From Bacillota bacterium (lineage in GTDB: Bacteria > Bacillota > Clostridia > Oscillospirales > Ruminococcaceae): 49,337 nt of DNA. Location: NCBI GenBank assembly GCA_029572815.1, contig JAKPUQ010000188.1, forward strand, positions 1 to 49,337, in the 5' to 3' direction. The notes under the pieces are model-generated. The model did not search any database, was not told where the DNA came from, and was given only the letters and a program-made list of their open reading frames with translations. Both the position numbers and the translations under genes were made by a program. Shown here in pieces: positions 8,409-16,985 of this stretch (positions are counted from its first letter, which is position 1; each line of letters begins with the position of its first letter).

Positions 8409-8834
8409 TTATTCAAATTTGCCCATTGTTACGAGCCTTGCAGTGAACATCTTGCACTTTGGACAGAATGTGATAGAGCCCCTTGTCTTGCGCAGCATTG
8501 AGGAGTGACAGGAGGGACATTCGTGACGGAACTCCACCGACATGGTGAATTCCTTCCTGTTCATGAACATCTCCTTGGCTATCTGGATCGAGAACTGCCT
8601 GCAATCCATGCACTGATAGAGTTCAGTATCGCAGTTTATATAGATCTTATCCCGCTCGTTCTTTACCAGCTGGCGTATACTCTCACCGTATTTACCGTAT
8701 AGAGCAGCGCTTCTGAGTTCTTCCTCGGCTTCTTCTGTACGTTTCTTATAGTCCTTGGTCATAAGTCTGCCGCCGACGAAGTATTCTTCTTCAAAGCCGC
8801 ATTCATCGCATTTATACTTGTATGATGTACCCAT
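8409..8834 (-). CDS. Zinc-ribbon protein of unknown function
   Basis: About 141 residues from the ATG at 8834, chosen because AAAGGAG precedes it; an earlier in-frame ATG at 8912 would place the promoter inside the gene. Four pairs of metal-ligand cysteines are visible: CDEC near the N-terminus, CMDC in the middle, CPSC and CPKC near the C-terminus, enough for two zinc sites. The middle (about 25-70) is charged and helical. A single-gene unit with its own promoter. Function unknown; nucleic-acid or protein binding is a guess from the fold. Confidence 0.8.
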   Translation of the reverse strand: MGTSYKYKCDECGFEEEYFVGGRLMTKDYKKRTEEAEEELRSAALYGKYGESIRQLVKNERDKIYINCDTELYQCMDCRQFSIQIAKEMFMNRKEFTMSVEFRHECPSCHSSMLRKTRGSITFCPKCKMFTARLVTMGKFE

Positions 8835-8862
8835 CGTCACCACTCCTTTCTTGTATTCTTCT

Positions 8863-8891
8863 ATATTACCATAGTATCGGGAAAAAATCAA
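8863..8891 (-). promoter_or_regulatory. Promoter of the zinc-ribbon gene
   Basis: On the minus strand TTGATT (8891-8886) and TAATAT (8868-8863) are 17 bases apart, about 30 bases before the start codon. Confidence 0.6.
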
Positions 8892-8961
8892 GTATAATAT
8901 GTTGACCTTCATGACAAAATATGTTGTAATTATTTGTTTTCTGTAATATTTTCAAAAGCCG

Positions 8962-8990
8962 TTGATTTTTTTGTTATATAGTGATATAAT
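8962..8990 (+). promoter_or_regulatory. Promoter of the GNAT operon
   Basis: TTGATT at 8962-8967 and TATAAT at 8985-8990 with 17-base spacing, 43 bases upstream of the ATG at 9033. Confidence 0.65.
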
Positions 8991-9032
8991 AAATATAACT
9001 TGCTATATAATAATTCAATAGGAGGCGATCCA

Positions 9033-9524
9033 ATGGAGATAAGGCATATAAATGAAAAAGACGATTTTCAGCAGATATGGGAGATCTATGAAAAAAGCTG
9101 GCAGTTCGCCTATAAGGGCATTGTCCCTCAGGACTACCTTGACAATATCCCAAAGTCAAAATGGGGCGGAAATATACTGAAAAACGGCAGGACAGAGATC
9201 GCCGCCTTTGACAACGGCAGGGCTGTGGGTACAGCAAGCTTCTGTTCGTCAAGATGGGAGAAGTTTGCCAGCTGCGGCGAGATAGTTACTATTTATCTGC
9301 TTCCTGAATACATCGGTCAGGGCCTTGGCTCCAGACTGCTTAAAGCGTGTCTTGAGGAGCTTGAGCTCCTTGGGTTTACCACTATACTCATATGGGTGCT
9401 GGAGGACAATTACAGGGCACGTCGCTTCTATGAGAGGCATGGTTTTGTTAAGACAGAGGAATATATGAATGACGTTATCGGCGGAAAGGAGCTCCGTGAG
9501 ATAATGTATCTTTGGAGGAAATGA
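9033..9524 (+). CDS. GNAT-family N-acetyltransferase
   Basis: 163 residues from the ATG at 9033, which follows AGGAGG by 8 bases. The acetyl-CoA binding motif A is visible: IVTIYLLPEYIGQGLGSRLL, with the Q/R-x-x-G-x-G/A-type pyrophosphate loop GQGLG, then the ending NYRARRFYERHGF typical of small-molecule or peptide acetyltransferases. The acceptor substrate cannot be told from sequence. It is followed three bases later by a membrane protein gene, probably co-transcribed. Confidence 0.9.
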   Translation: MEIRHINEKDDFQQIWEIYEKSWQFAYKGIVPQDYLDNIPKSKWGGNILKNGRTEIAAFDNGRAVGTASFCSSRWEKFASCGEIVTIYLLPEYIGQGLGSRLLKACLEELELLGFTTILIWVLEDNYRARRFYERHGFVKTEEYMNDVIGGKELREIMYLWRK

Positions 9525-9527
9525 CAA

Positions 9528-10052
9528 ATGGGAAATAGCGAAAACACTGCTAAGAAGACGAATAAAGTATTGATATTTATGCTGATCGCCGCTGTTGTGG
9601 TCATAGCTGTAATTGCTCTGGCAGTTTTGAATTCGATCTATAAAAGGCAGTTCGGCTCTTATGTAAACTCTATGAACTCCGGCGCTGCAAATACCTTCAA
9701 GGTCATGAAGCAATCCGATGAATTTGCGGAACTTTTAAACGGCGCTGAAGAAGGCGGGGACTGTTTCATTTTCGGTGACCGCTCTGATAACGGAGCTTAT
9801 GTGGCATATCAGAGAGCCTTTGTAGCGAAGGACACGCTGATCTTCGGGTCGCCGTACAGCGAGGCTTCCACCTACTGGGCAGCAAGGGTCGTTGATAAAA
9901 AGGTGACGGAGGTCTGGTTCTCGGAATTCCCTCTGGAGCAGAACGATCTCCATACATATTCCTTCGATGAGCAGATTTCTGAATACCGTTTTTTGCAGAA
10001 ATTCTCCAAGTCAGGCGTTATAGGATATTACAGGTCAGCAAACGCAGTTTAG
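9528..10052 (+). CDS. Membrane-anchored protein of unknown function
   Basis: 174 residues, not recognised. A polar N-terminus of about 13 residues is followed by one hydrophobic helix (about 14-34, VLIFMLIAAVVVIAVIALAV) and an extracellular domain of about 140 residues. It contains no cysteine cluster or known catalytic motif. The start is 3 bases past the acetyltransferase stop, so the two are likely one transcript. Confidence 0.75.
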   Translation: MGNSENTAKKTNKVLIFMLIAAVVVIAVIALAVLNSIYKRQFGSYVNSMNSGAANTFKVMKQSDEFAELLNGAEEGGDCFIFGDRSDNGAYVAYQRAFVAKDTLIFGSPYSEASTYWAARVVDKKVTEVWFSEFPLEQNDLHTYSFDEQISEYRFLQKFSKSGVIGYYRSANAV

Positions 10053-10327
10053 TACCAATAGAAATGTGAATATTATATGAACAAAAAGACACATTTCACG
10101 CTTAAAAACTGCATTTCATGCATTTGCTATTGCTTTTTTATTGATAATATATTATCATAGATATGTTGCTTGTGATGAGCAGCAATTGAAAATACTTTAG
10201 TTGTACTCCCCTTAAAAAATCTCAGAATATAAAACAGTAACATCCTAACCAACTATCCCCATGTATGGCTATTGTATTTTCATATTTCACAATTGGAGAT
10301 ACTCCTCTCCTTTGTGTTTCCTCACTT

Positions 10328-10357
10328 AAAAACAGACTCAGCCGCGGGTCTGTTTTT
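10328..10357. terminator. Bidirectional terminator
   Basis: AAAAACAGAC (10328-10337) and GTCTGTTTTT (10348-10357) are perfectly complementary around a 10-base loop, with A and T runs on both sides. Confidence 0.8.
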
Positions 10358-10436
10358 ACTTTATACGGAAATATTTACTGCGGCGTAAATAAGGCATATT
10401 GCCCATGAATGCGAAATATGTGATCTTAGTACTCTT

Positions 10437-10465
10437 ATCCCCTCGGCTGACCGAGGGGATTTTTA
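10437..10465 (+). terminator. Hairpin terminator
   Basis: ATCCCCTCGG and CCGAGGGGAT pair around CTGA, followed by TTTT on the plus strand. Confidence 0.75.
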
Positions 10466-10474
10466 TGCCTATGG

Positions 10475-10516
10475 GCAAAAAAGCGCTGTACCGCGGATAT
10501 ACCGCAGTGCAGCGCT
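10475..10516 (-). terminator. Terminator of the U32-like gene
   Basis: On the minus strand AGCGCTGCACTGCGG pairs imperfectly with a TCCGCGGTACAGCGCT arm and is followed by TTTTTT. It lies 22 bases past the stop codon of the minus-strand gene. Confidence 0.8.
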
Positions 10517-10537
10517 CATTCGTATGTGCATCAGTTA

Positions 10538-12082
10538 TTATACATCAAAGTAGATAGAACCGTCTTCAAGGCTCTGGAGAACGCTTGCGCAGAGCTCCAT
10601 CCACTGTGCTACCTCAGCCTCATCGTAGGAGATGACCTTCTTAGCCCAGGTGCTGCAGTGTGCGCAGGCATTGGGAGCGGTCTGACCCTCTTCGAGGATA
10701 TCGTTTACACAGAGTGAATTTGCGCAGTTGTTGTTATTGATGAAGTGCTCAAGGAAGCCGTCAAGCTTCTTGTTGTCAACGTAGAGCTTAGGCAGGTGCA
10801 TTGTTCTGCCGTACTTCATCATAGCCTCAGGCTTGAGTCTCTCCATCCATCTCATGATAGGAGCTCCGGGAGGAGGTCCTATAGGAGGCTCGCCGTTAGG
10901 ACCGGGCTGTGCCCAGGGAGGAGGTCCGCCAGCACCTGTTGCCCAGGGAGGAGGTCCGCCAGCACCGGTTGCCCAGGGAGGAGGTCCGCCTGCACCTGTT
11001 GCCCAGGGAGGAGGTCCGCCTGCGCCTGTTGCCCAGGGGGGAGGTCCGCCTGCATTTTCAGCAGCGGGAGCACCTGTGGGAGGAGCACCGGCGGGAGCAC
11101 CTGTGGGAGCGCCTGCATTCTCAGCAGGAGCAGCAGCTGCGCCCTTTGCCATGGGATCCTTTTCGTCAGGTCTTGTAGCTATGGTCTTAGCCTGCGGCCA
11201 GTTTACGATGTCAAGGAGGTTTCCGTCATATGATTCTTCCATGTAGCCCTTTACTACCTTGTGGAGGAAATCTGTGGTCCTTGTTCTGTCGATAAGCTTG
11301 ATGGAGAAGTGCTTGTTGCCTGTCTCCTCAGCCAGCTCTCTGTAGAAGTGAACGTCCTCAGGACGGATGAACTCTGCTGTAAGGATAGCTGCGGGGTGAG
11401 TTACCTTCTTGTATGCGCAGTTTACCAGTGAGTAGTCCATAGAGAACTTATCGGGGTCGGAATGACCTACGAAGCAGCCGTGTGCCAGTCTGAAGGGACA
11501 TTCTCTCAGGCAGAGGTTGTTAGCGATAACACGGAGGTGAAGATCTGTGTCCTTATACTGAGTAAGGAGCTTTCTGAGCAGATCAAATCTTCTGTTGAAG
11601 CCGTGATCGAGAGTGATCTCATCAACGCCCCAGTTGCGCCAGTACTCAATGTGCTGGATGGTTGTGGGGTAAGCGTAAAGACCGAGAGTAACGAAAACGT
11701 CCTTGAACTCTCTCTTTACATACTTGATGAGGATAGGGGAATTGAGCGTGAAGGCTCTGATACCCAGATCGTACATCTGGTGAAGGAAGTCACGGATCTG
11801 TTTGCCGACAACGGGGTCGATCTCATTCTGATCCATTGACAGCGGATTTATCAGGTAGTTGAAAGTGATATCGCGCTTCTGACATTCCTTTACGTAATCA
11901 GCGAGCTGATCAAGAGTAAAGTCAGGAATGATAGAAGCGGTACGGCCTCCGGGAAGACCGTCATGTTTCAGCTTTCCAAAAAAGCTTGTGATCGCGTGCT
12001 TTTTATCATACTGGTCAACGAAATCGAAGAGCTTGTAATCAAAATTGCATCCGAGATCAAATGAAATGGAATCCTGATTCAT
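10538..12082 (-). CDS. U32-like (YhbU/UbiU-type) protein with decapeptide-repeat insert
   Basis: 514 residues. The N-terminal ~290 residues resemble a U32 'peptidase' barrel: FTLNSPILIKYVKREF, LGLYAYPTTIQHIEYWRNWG, then the cysteine region NNLCLRECPFRLAHGC and VNCAYKK, which recalls the Fe-S cysteines of UbiU-type U32 proteins. A Pro/Ala/Gly-rich stretch (about 320-410) contains four tandem copies of a GGPPPWATGA decapeptide plus a fifth partial. The C-terminal ~100 residues hold NCANSLC and CAHC, possibly a second metal site. U32 members are now known as oxygen-independent hydroxylases and RNA modifiers as well as putative collagenases. It is a single-gene unit with a ~160-base leader. The family call is from motifs, not an alignment. 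Confidence 0.65.
   Translation of the reverse strand: MNQDSISFDLGCNFDYKLFDFVDQYDKKHAITSFFGKLKHDGLPGGRTASIIPDFTLDQLADYVKECQKRDITFNYLINPLSMDQNEIDPVVGKQIRDFLHQMYDLGIRAFTLNSPILIKYVKREFKDVFVTLGLYAYPTTIQHIEYWRNWGVDEITLDHGFNRRFDLLRKLLTQYKDTDLHLRVIANNLCLRECPFRLAHGCFVGHSDPDKFSMDYSLVNCAYKKVTHPAAILTAEFIRPEDVHFYRELAEETGNKHFSIKLIDRTRTTDFLHKVVKGYMEESYDGNLLDIVNWPQAKTIATRPDEKDPMAKGAAAAPAENAGAPTGAPAGAPPTGAPAAENAGGPPPWATGAGGPPPWATGAGGPPPWATGAGGPPPWATGAGGPPPWAQPGPNGEPPIGPPPGAPIMRWMERLKPEAMMKYGRTMHLPKLYVDNKKLDGFLEHFINNNNCANSLCVNDILEEGQTAPNACAHCSTWAKKVISYDEAEVAQWMELCASVLQSLEDGSIYFDV
10911..11052 (-). repeat. 30-bp in-frame tandem repeat (GGPPPWATGA)n
   Basis: Units start at 10911, 10941, 10971 and 11001, with a partial fifth from 11031. 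They differ by only 1-3 bases, mostly third positions or near-silent changes. There are no spacers. The array is inside the U32-like gene and codes for a tryptophan- and proline-rich decapeptide. Confidence 0.93.
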
Positions 12083-12249
12083 TGTGGTTACACATCTCCC
12101 TTAAAATAAAGTAAGGACGTTTATACACCTTGTAATATCTCTTTGAAGGTATACGCTTGGAAAAGCGGATCTTGATTGTCGTTTTATGTATCTATTGTGC
12201 GTAAAATCGCGGTTTGTCATGAATGAGCCCGCAATAGTCCCATATTAAA

Positions 12250-12279
12250 ATTATATCATTTTCAGGGTGAAAGTGTCAA
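12250..12279 (-). promoter_or_regulatory. Promoter of the U32-like gene
   Basis: On the minus strand a perfect TTGACA (12279-12274) and perfect TATAAT (12255-12250) are 18 bases apart. The start codon is ~160 bases further, leaving a long untranslated leader with no riboswitch class recognised. Confidence 0.7.
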
Positions 12280-12448
12280 TATAATCTTATGCAACTTATT
12301 GAAAGGGCAAAAGTAGTATTTTTTGTAGAAATCGCCCAATCAGGGGACATAAAATTTGAGGATAACGCCTTTAGGGGACAGATGCCGCTGTTTTTCGGGA
12401 TATTACAGCAGGGATAATAAAAAAACATATTTTCTTTTTTCTGAGCTC

Positions 12449-12495
12449 TTGACAATGTGGGAGATAAGGTTTATAATATAAAAGAACAGATGTTC
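12449..12495 (+). promoter_or_regulatory. LexA-controlled promoter of umuC-yolD
   Basis: TTGACA (12449-12454) and TATAAT (12472-12477), spaced 17. Directly downstream at 12484-12495 is GAACAGATGTTC, a perfect GAAC-N4-GTTC SOS box of the Bacillus LexA (DinR) type, overlapping the expected start of transcription. LexA bound there would block the promoter until DNA damage. Confidence 0.85.
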
Positions 12496-12511
12496 GATAA
12501 GGAGGTGCGGC

Positions 12512-14013
12512 ATGGAAAAAACTTATATCGCTATTGATCTGAAGTCATTTTACGCTTCTGTGGAGTGTGTGGAGCGGGGGCTTGACCCCCTTGACACCAA
12601 CCTTGTGGTGGCGGACAAGAGCCGCACCGACAAGACTATATGCCTTGCGGTCTCGCCGTCGCTGAAGGCTTTCGGCATACCCGGGCGTCCCCGCCTTTTT
12701 GAGGTGGTGGCAAAGGTGGCGGATGTAAACGCCGCAAGACGCTACAAGGCTCCGCGGAGGCGCTTCACAGGGAAATCAGAAATAGCTTCCGAGCTGGCGA
12801 AGGATCCGTCTCTGGAGCTTTCCTACGTCGTGGCGCCCCCCGTATGGCGCACTACATCGCCTACGGCACAAGGATATACCAGATATACCTGAAATACGTT
12901 GCTCCCGAGGATATCCACGTTTACTCCATAGACGAGGTGTTCATCGACGCCACGGCTTACCTTAAGACCTACGGCATGACCGCCCATGAGCTGACTATGA
13001 TGATGGTTCGGGACGTTCTGAAAACTACGGGCATAACCGCTACCGCAGGCATCGGCACCAATATGTACCTCTGCAAGATAGCCATGGATATAGTGGCAAA
13101 GAAAATGCCTGCGGACAAGGACGGAGTGCGCATTGCCGAGCTTGACGAGATGTCATACCGCAGGCTCATGTGGGACCACCGTCCTCTTACGGATTTCTGG
13201 CGTGTGGGCAGGGGCTATGCCAGCCGTCTTGAGCACAGTGGCATATTCACCATGGGCGACATTGCCTGTATGTCCACCTCTGAGTTCGGGGAGAAGGCTC
13301 TGTACAAGATGTTCGGCGTCAATGCGGAGCTTCTCATCGACCACGCCTGGGGCTGGGAGCCCACTACAATTGCCGATATAAGGAGCTATTGCCCCGAGAA
13401 CAACAGTATTAGTTCGGGACAGGTGCTCCAGGAGGCTACGGAGAACGACACCGCACGCCTTATCACCTGGGAGATGGCAGACCTGCTGTCCCTTGACCTG
13501 GTGGGAAAGGGGCTGGTGACGGATCAGCTAACCCTCACCATAGGCTATGACGTCAACAACCTCCGCAGGGAGGACGTAATGCGCAGCTATGAGGGCAAAG
13601 TCACTCTCGACCACTACGGCAGGGCTGTGCCGGTACACTCCCACGGCACCATAAATCTCACCGCTCCCGTGTCCTCCTCGAAGGTCATAACAGAGGCGGC
13701 TGTGGAGCTTTTCGATCGTATCACCGACGGCATACTCTGGGTGCGCAGGATAACCATATGCGCCAACAGGGTAGTGCCTGCGGAGTCTGTCCGTGAGGAG
13801 TTTCATCAGCTGGATTTCTTCACCGATCCCGAGGAGGATCAGCGCCGCAGGGAGACAGAGGAGCGCGAGCTGCGGCGGGAGAGATCACTGCAGCTGGCAA
13901 TGCTTGATATAAAGGAACGCTACGGCAAGAACGCTCTGCTTCGCGGAGCCAATTTCCGCGACGGAGCTACCGCCCGTATGCGCAATCAGCAGATAGGCGG
14001 ACACAGGGCATAG
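12512..14013 (+). pseudogene. Y-family DNA polymerase (UmuC/UvrX type), split by a frameshift
   Basis: Translesion polymerase of about 500 residues. The first part (12512 to ~12835) has the catalytic start YIAIDLKSFYASVECVERG. The second part, in another frame from ~12842, has MAHYIAYGTRIYQIYLKYV, the catalytic SIDEVFID pair, helix-hairpin-helix and little-finger regions, and runs to 14013. The join falls in a C6 run at 12836-12841: one more C would restore VVAPPRMAHY. It is therefore either a recent null mutation, a phase-variable tract or a base-calling error; everything else is intact. AAGGAGG precedes the ATG. A LexA box and a following yolD confirm an SOS role. Confidence 0.85.
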
Positions 14014-14024
14014 GAGGGACAAAA

Positions 14025-14426
14025 ATGTCAGACAGCTATAACGATATAATCGCTTTGCCACACCATGTTTCGCAGACCAGACCACAGATGTCACGCCGTA
14101 ACCGCGCGGCGCAGTTCGCGCCCTTTGCGGCTCTTACGGGCTATGACGAGGCTGTGAAGGAGTCGGCTCGCCGTACCGACAGCAGGGCGGAGCTCTGCGA
14201 TGACGACGCGGCTGAGCTGAACAAAAAAATACAGCTCATAGGGGCGCGTATCGCCTCTGAGCCGTTTTGTGAAGTGACCTATTTCGTCCCCGACAAGCAC
14301 AAGGCAGGCGGGGAGTACATAACAGTTTCGGGCAATGTCCGCTTCATAGAGGAAGCCACGCGGCAGATGGTGTTCTGCGGCGGTCTCAGGATACCTCTTG
14401 ACGATATAGTGGGCATAGTCCTGTAA
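14025..14426 (+). CDS. YolD-like protein
   Basis: 133 residues. The N-terminal PQMSRRNRAAQFAPFAALTG is characteristic of the YolD-like family. In Bacillota these genes sit beside UmuC-type polymerases (as in yolD-uvrX and yqjX-yqjW) and are thought to act as UmuD-like accessory factors, although they lack the LexA-type protease domain. Here it lies 11 bases after the polymerase with AGGAGG before the ATG, in the same LexA-controlled unit. Confidence 0.85.
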   Translation: MSDSYNDIIALPHHVSQTRPQMSRRNRAAQFAPFAALTGYDEAVKESARRTDSRAELCDDDAAELNKKIQLIGARIASEPFCEVTYFVPDKHKAGGEYITVSGNVRFIEEATRQMVFCGGLRIPLDDIVGIVL

Positions 14427-14731
14427 AAAGAGCAACAGCCCTACCTCCGCCCAATCGGAGATAAGACTGTTCTGATTTGCCCTCTTACAAAAGGAAGGAT
14501 AGCAAAAAGGAATTACTTACAATATATCACAAAGACCGCCTATAGTCTTTGTAGAGTGTTCGCAACGATCTCTGCGTGATACTGTATATACCCGTTGTAC
14601 CGAGCTATCCTGTCGGATACGGCGGGTACAGCAAACCCGAAAGCAGGTGGGGGAGTATAGTGCAGAGTCTCCCCGCCTGCGGGTCTGTTGACATGAGAGG
14701 TATTGCCGCGCTCTGCGGCTTATATTTCCGG
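14427..14731. other. Intergenic region between convergent genes
   Basis: About 305 bases without a credible gene. A nested inverted repeat (AACAG 14434-14438 / CTGTT 14467-14471 enclosing CTCCG/CGGAG) follows the yolD stop. A strong GC-rich hairpin (14643-14655 with 14669-14680) lies ~50 bases beyond the xylanase stop. Either could terminate transcription, but neither has a good T run. Confidence 0.5.
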
Positions 14732-16780
14732 TCAGGATCTGTTATCGGGGAAGGCTGTGATCTTGCCGAGAATGAACTGCTGTATAAGTAATGCGTCCGT
14801 AACGTTGTATTCACCGCTCATATCCACGTCGGCAGCCAGAGATGAGATATTGCTGCTGAATGTGCTGCTGATGAGCGCCCTTCTTGCTGCGATCATGTCG
14901 AAGTTATCCACATTTCCATCGCAGTTTATATCGCCGAGGACAAAGGTGACGGGAGAGGGGCCGTCTACCTTTGTGCCTGAAACAGCGCCTATCGCCTCGT
15001 CGATATAGAAGTTTCCGGTGCCTTCCGTGGTCTCAACATAGAGGAGAAGGTCGGAAGCTCCTTCAGGGATCATGAAGTTTGTATTTGCCAGCTGCACATA
15101 CTGTCCCTTCAGGGCAGTTGCCTGTGCAACGTGGGCGAATTTGGTCTCTCCCGCAGAGTCTGCGTACTGCAGTGAGAGCACGAAATCCTGTGTGGGGGTA
15201 TCGCCCTCAAGGTATTCAGCGCAAACGCTGAAGCTGTACTCCTTGCCTGGCTTGAACACTTCTGTGCTGAGGGACTTCTGGAGACCGTTCCATGCCTTCT
15301 CACGGTTCTGTGAGAGGAGAGCCTCTGCGTCCTTGTAGGGGGTACGGCCGCTGAGTGTAGCCTCTGCTGCGCCGTGACCCTCCCAGCTGAAGGTGTCACC
15401 CTCAAAGGTGTCGTGGAAATAATAGCCGTTTTCATCAGGGTCTGTATTGACGGGAGGGGTAACAGGTTCGCTCGGCTGATCATTTCCACTGCCGCCCTCA
15501 AGAGTTACTACGAATGTTGAGACGCTTCTTGCGGAGAGCTGAGCCCAGAAGGAGTCTCCGCTGTATTCCAGGTTTTCGGTCTTTGCCAGGTTTTCGTTGC
15601 TTGTGGTCCTCCAGCGGTCGATATCGGAGATATTCTTTCCTACGGAGAACTGCTGTGCATAGCCTTCGTCGCTGTTGTTTACGGCAACGATGGTGACCTG
15701 GTTCCTGTTATTCTTGTAAGCCGAAACGAGAACGTTTGTAGCAGGCTGCTCTGTAGCGTCGATGCGGACATCGCCGGGACGGACGAACTTGGAGTACTGC
15801 GCCATGCAGTAGCCGCGCTTGCTTATGGTGCCGTTTTCGTTCATGGGGCTGTAGTTTCTTCTGATATACCACCATACATAGGCGTTGAGGTTGCCCACAA
15901 CGAGACCGTTGTGGATATTTTCGGATACCTTTATGGCTTCGGGCCAGCGCTCGTTTGAGTTTGCCTCACTGTTGGGGACATATACCTCGGTCATCCAGAT
16001 CTCCTTGCCGCTGTTTTCAAGGGCAGGGAAGTCCATCTGGCTGCGCTGAGTGCCGTAGAAATGGGTACCGAAGAGGTCAGTGTTGTTGTAAGCCGCTGAG
16101 TTATTGAGGATAGCGTTGTATATATCCTTGCGGTACTGGAAGCTTTCGGGAGACATGAGCTTTGCCTTTGTGCCCGATGTTACCTGCTTTCCGTACTGAG
16201 CAATGAAGGACGCAAGGTCATTGGCGCTCCAGTAGGTCCAGTCCGCAGCGTAGTCAGGCTCGTTCTGGACGGATACCGAGTAGAGGTTGACGCCCTTGGT
16301 CTCCATAAATTTAACATAGCTGTTCAGGTGCTTTGCATAGTCAGCCCACTTGTCCTTTCTGAGCTGATATTTACCGCCTGCAACGCCGCCGTTTACGGTG
16401 TTTCTCATGGAAGCGGGAGGGTTCCGCGGTGTGGCGAATACGGTAGCGCCCAGCTTCTGTGCAGCCAGCGCGGTGGGAACAGCTCTGCTCCATGAATTGC
16501 TGTCGTCGCTGACATAGACACGGAGAATGGTGAGACCCAGCTCATCATTGCCGTTACCGAATGCCTTCTGCACCTGAGCGGAGGTCATATCCGAGCCCAC
16601 CCATTCGGGAAGGTTGATACCGCCGAAGCCCCTGATAGTCTGATAGGTCTTGGACGGATTTACCGTACATAAAGACGCCGCGTCCGTATTGAATACGGGA
16701 GACGCAGGCAGAGAAGCAGCAATAACTACACCGCTGAGCACAGCGGAGAGAGCTGCCTTTACAGTTTTCATAATATTCAA
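14732..16780 (-). CDS. Secreted GH30 glucuronoxylanase with carbohydrate-binding module and dockerin
   Basis: About 680 residues. Signal peptide (MKTVKAALSAVLSGVVIAASLPA), then a GH30 subfamily-8-like catalytic domain beginning YQTIRGFGGINLPEW, with acid/base Glu in SVQNEPDY and nucleophile Glu in WMTEVYV. A Pro/Thr linker leads to a CBM22-like module (FEGDTFSWEGHG..NREKAWNGLQ). The C-terminus is a type I dockerin with two Ca-binding repeats (GDINCDGNVDNFD and ADVDMSGEYNVTD). It should cut glucuronoxylan and dock to a cellulosome cohesin. Start: GGAG lies 8 bases before a TTG at 16780 but 17 before the ATG at 16771, so TTG is favoured. Confidence 0.93.
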   Translation of the reverse strand: MNIMKTVKAALSAVLSGVVIAASLPASPVFNTDAASLCTVNPSKTYQTIRGFGGINLPEWVGSDMTSAQVQKAFGNGNDELGLTILRVYVSDDSNSWSRAVPTALAAQKLGATVFATPRNPPASMRNTVNGGVAGGKYQLRKDKWADYAKHLNSYVKFMETKGVNLYSVSVQNEPDYAADWTYWSANDLASFIAQYGKQVTSGTKAKLMSPESFQYRKDIYNAILNNSAAYNNTDLFGTHFYGTQRSQMDFPALENSGKEIWMTEVYVPNSEANSNERWPEAIKVSENIHNGLVVGNLNAYVWWYIRRNYSPMNENGTISKRGYCMAQYSKFVRPGDVRIDATEQPATNVLVSAYKNNRNQVTIVAVNNSDEGYAQQFSVGKNISDIDRWRTTSNENLAKTENLEYSGDSFWAQLSARSVSTFVVTLEGGSGNDQPSEPVTPPVNTDPDENGYYFHDTFEGDTFSWEGHGAAEATLSGRTPYKDAEALLSQNREKAWNGLQKSLSTEVFKPGKEYSFSVCAEYLEGDTPTQDFVLSLQYADSAGETKFAHVAQATALKGQYVQLANTNFMIPEGASDLLLYVETTEGTGNFYIDEAIGAVSGTKVDGPSPVTFVLGDINCDGNVDNFDMIAARRALISSTFSSNISSLAADVDMSGEYNVTDALLIQQFILGKITAFPDNRS

Positions 16781-16904
16781 TTGTATCACTCCAAATATAT
16801 AATATCCCACATAGCACCTATATTGCTATATGTTTATTATAAACAAAATATGAATTGATAACAACCTATAAAATAAATATTATGTGGACAAAATGAAGAA
16901 CTTA

Positions 16905-16947
16905 CAAAAATTGCCCGTACTGACCATTTTTTGCGGTAGTACGGGCA
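16905..16947 (-). terminator. Terminator of the sigma-factor operon
   Basis: TGCCCGTACT (16912-16921) and AGTACGGGCA (16938-16947) form a perfect 10-bp stem. On the minus strand it is followed by ATTTTTG. It lies 39 bases after the stop codon at 16986. Confidence 0.8.
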
Positions 16948-16985
16948 TTTGCACTATTGTGTCAGCTCGGAAAAAACGAGCATTT

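Larger units (their letters stand above)
10053..10537. other. Intergenic region between convergent genes
   Basis: About 485 bases without a credible gene. The first half is AT-rich with no recognised element. The second half holds three hairpin terminators, listed separately. Confidence 0.6.

Noticed and set aside
10911..11052. CRISPR-like array
   Set aside because: The 30-base units are contiguous with no spacers, in frame with a larger gene, and code for a regular peptide.
10833..11246. Antisense GGGPPAPVAQ-repeat protein
   Set aside because: It is the other strand of the 30-bp array in the U32-like gene; the repeat keeps several frames open. No ribosome site or promoter.
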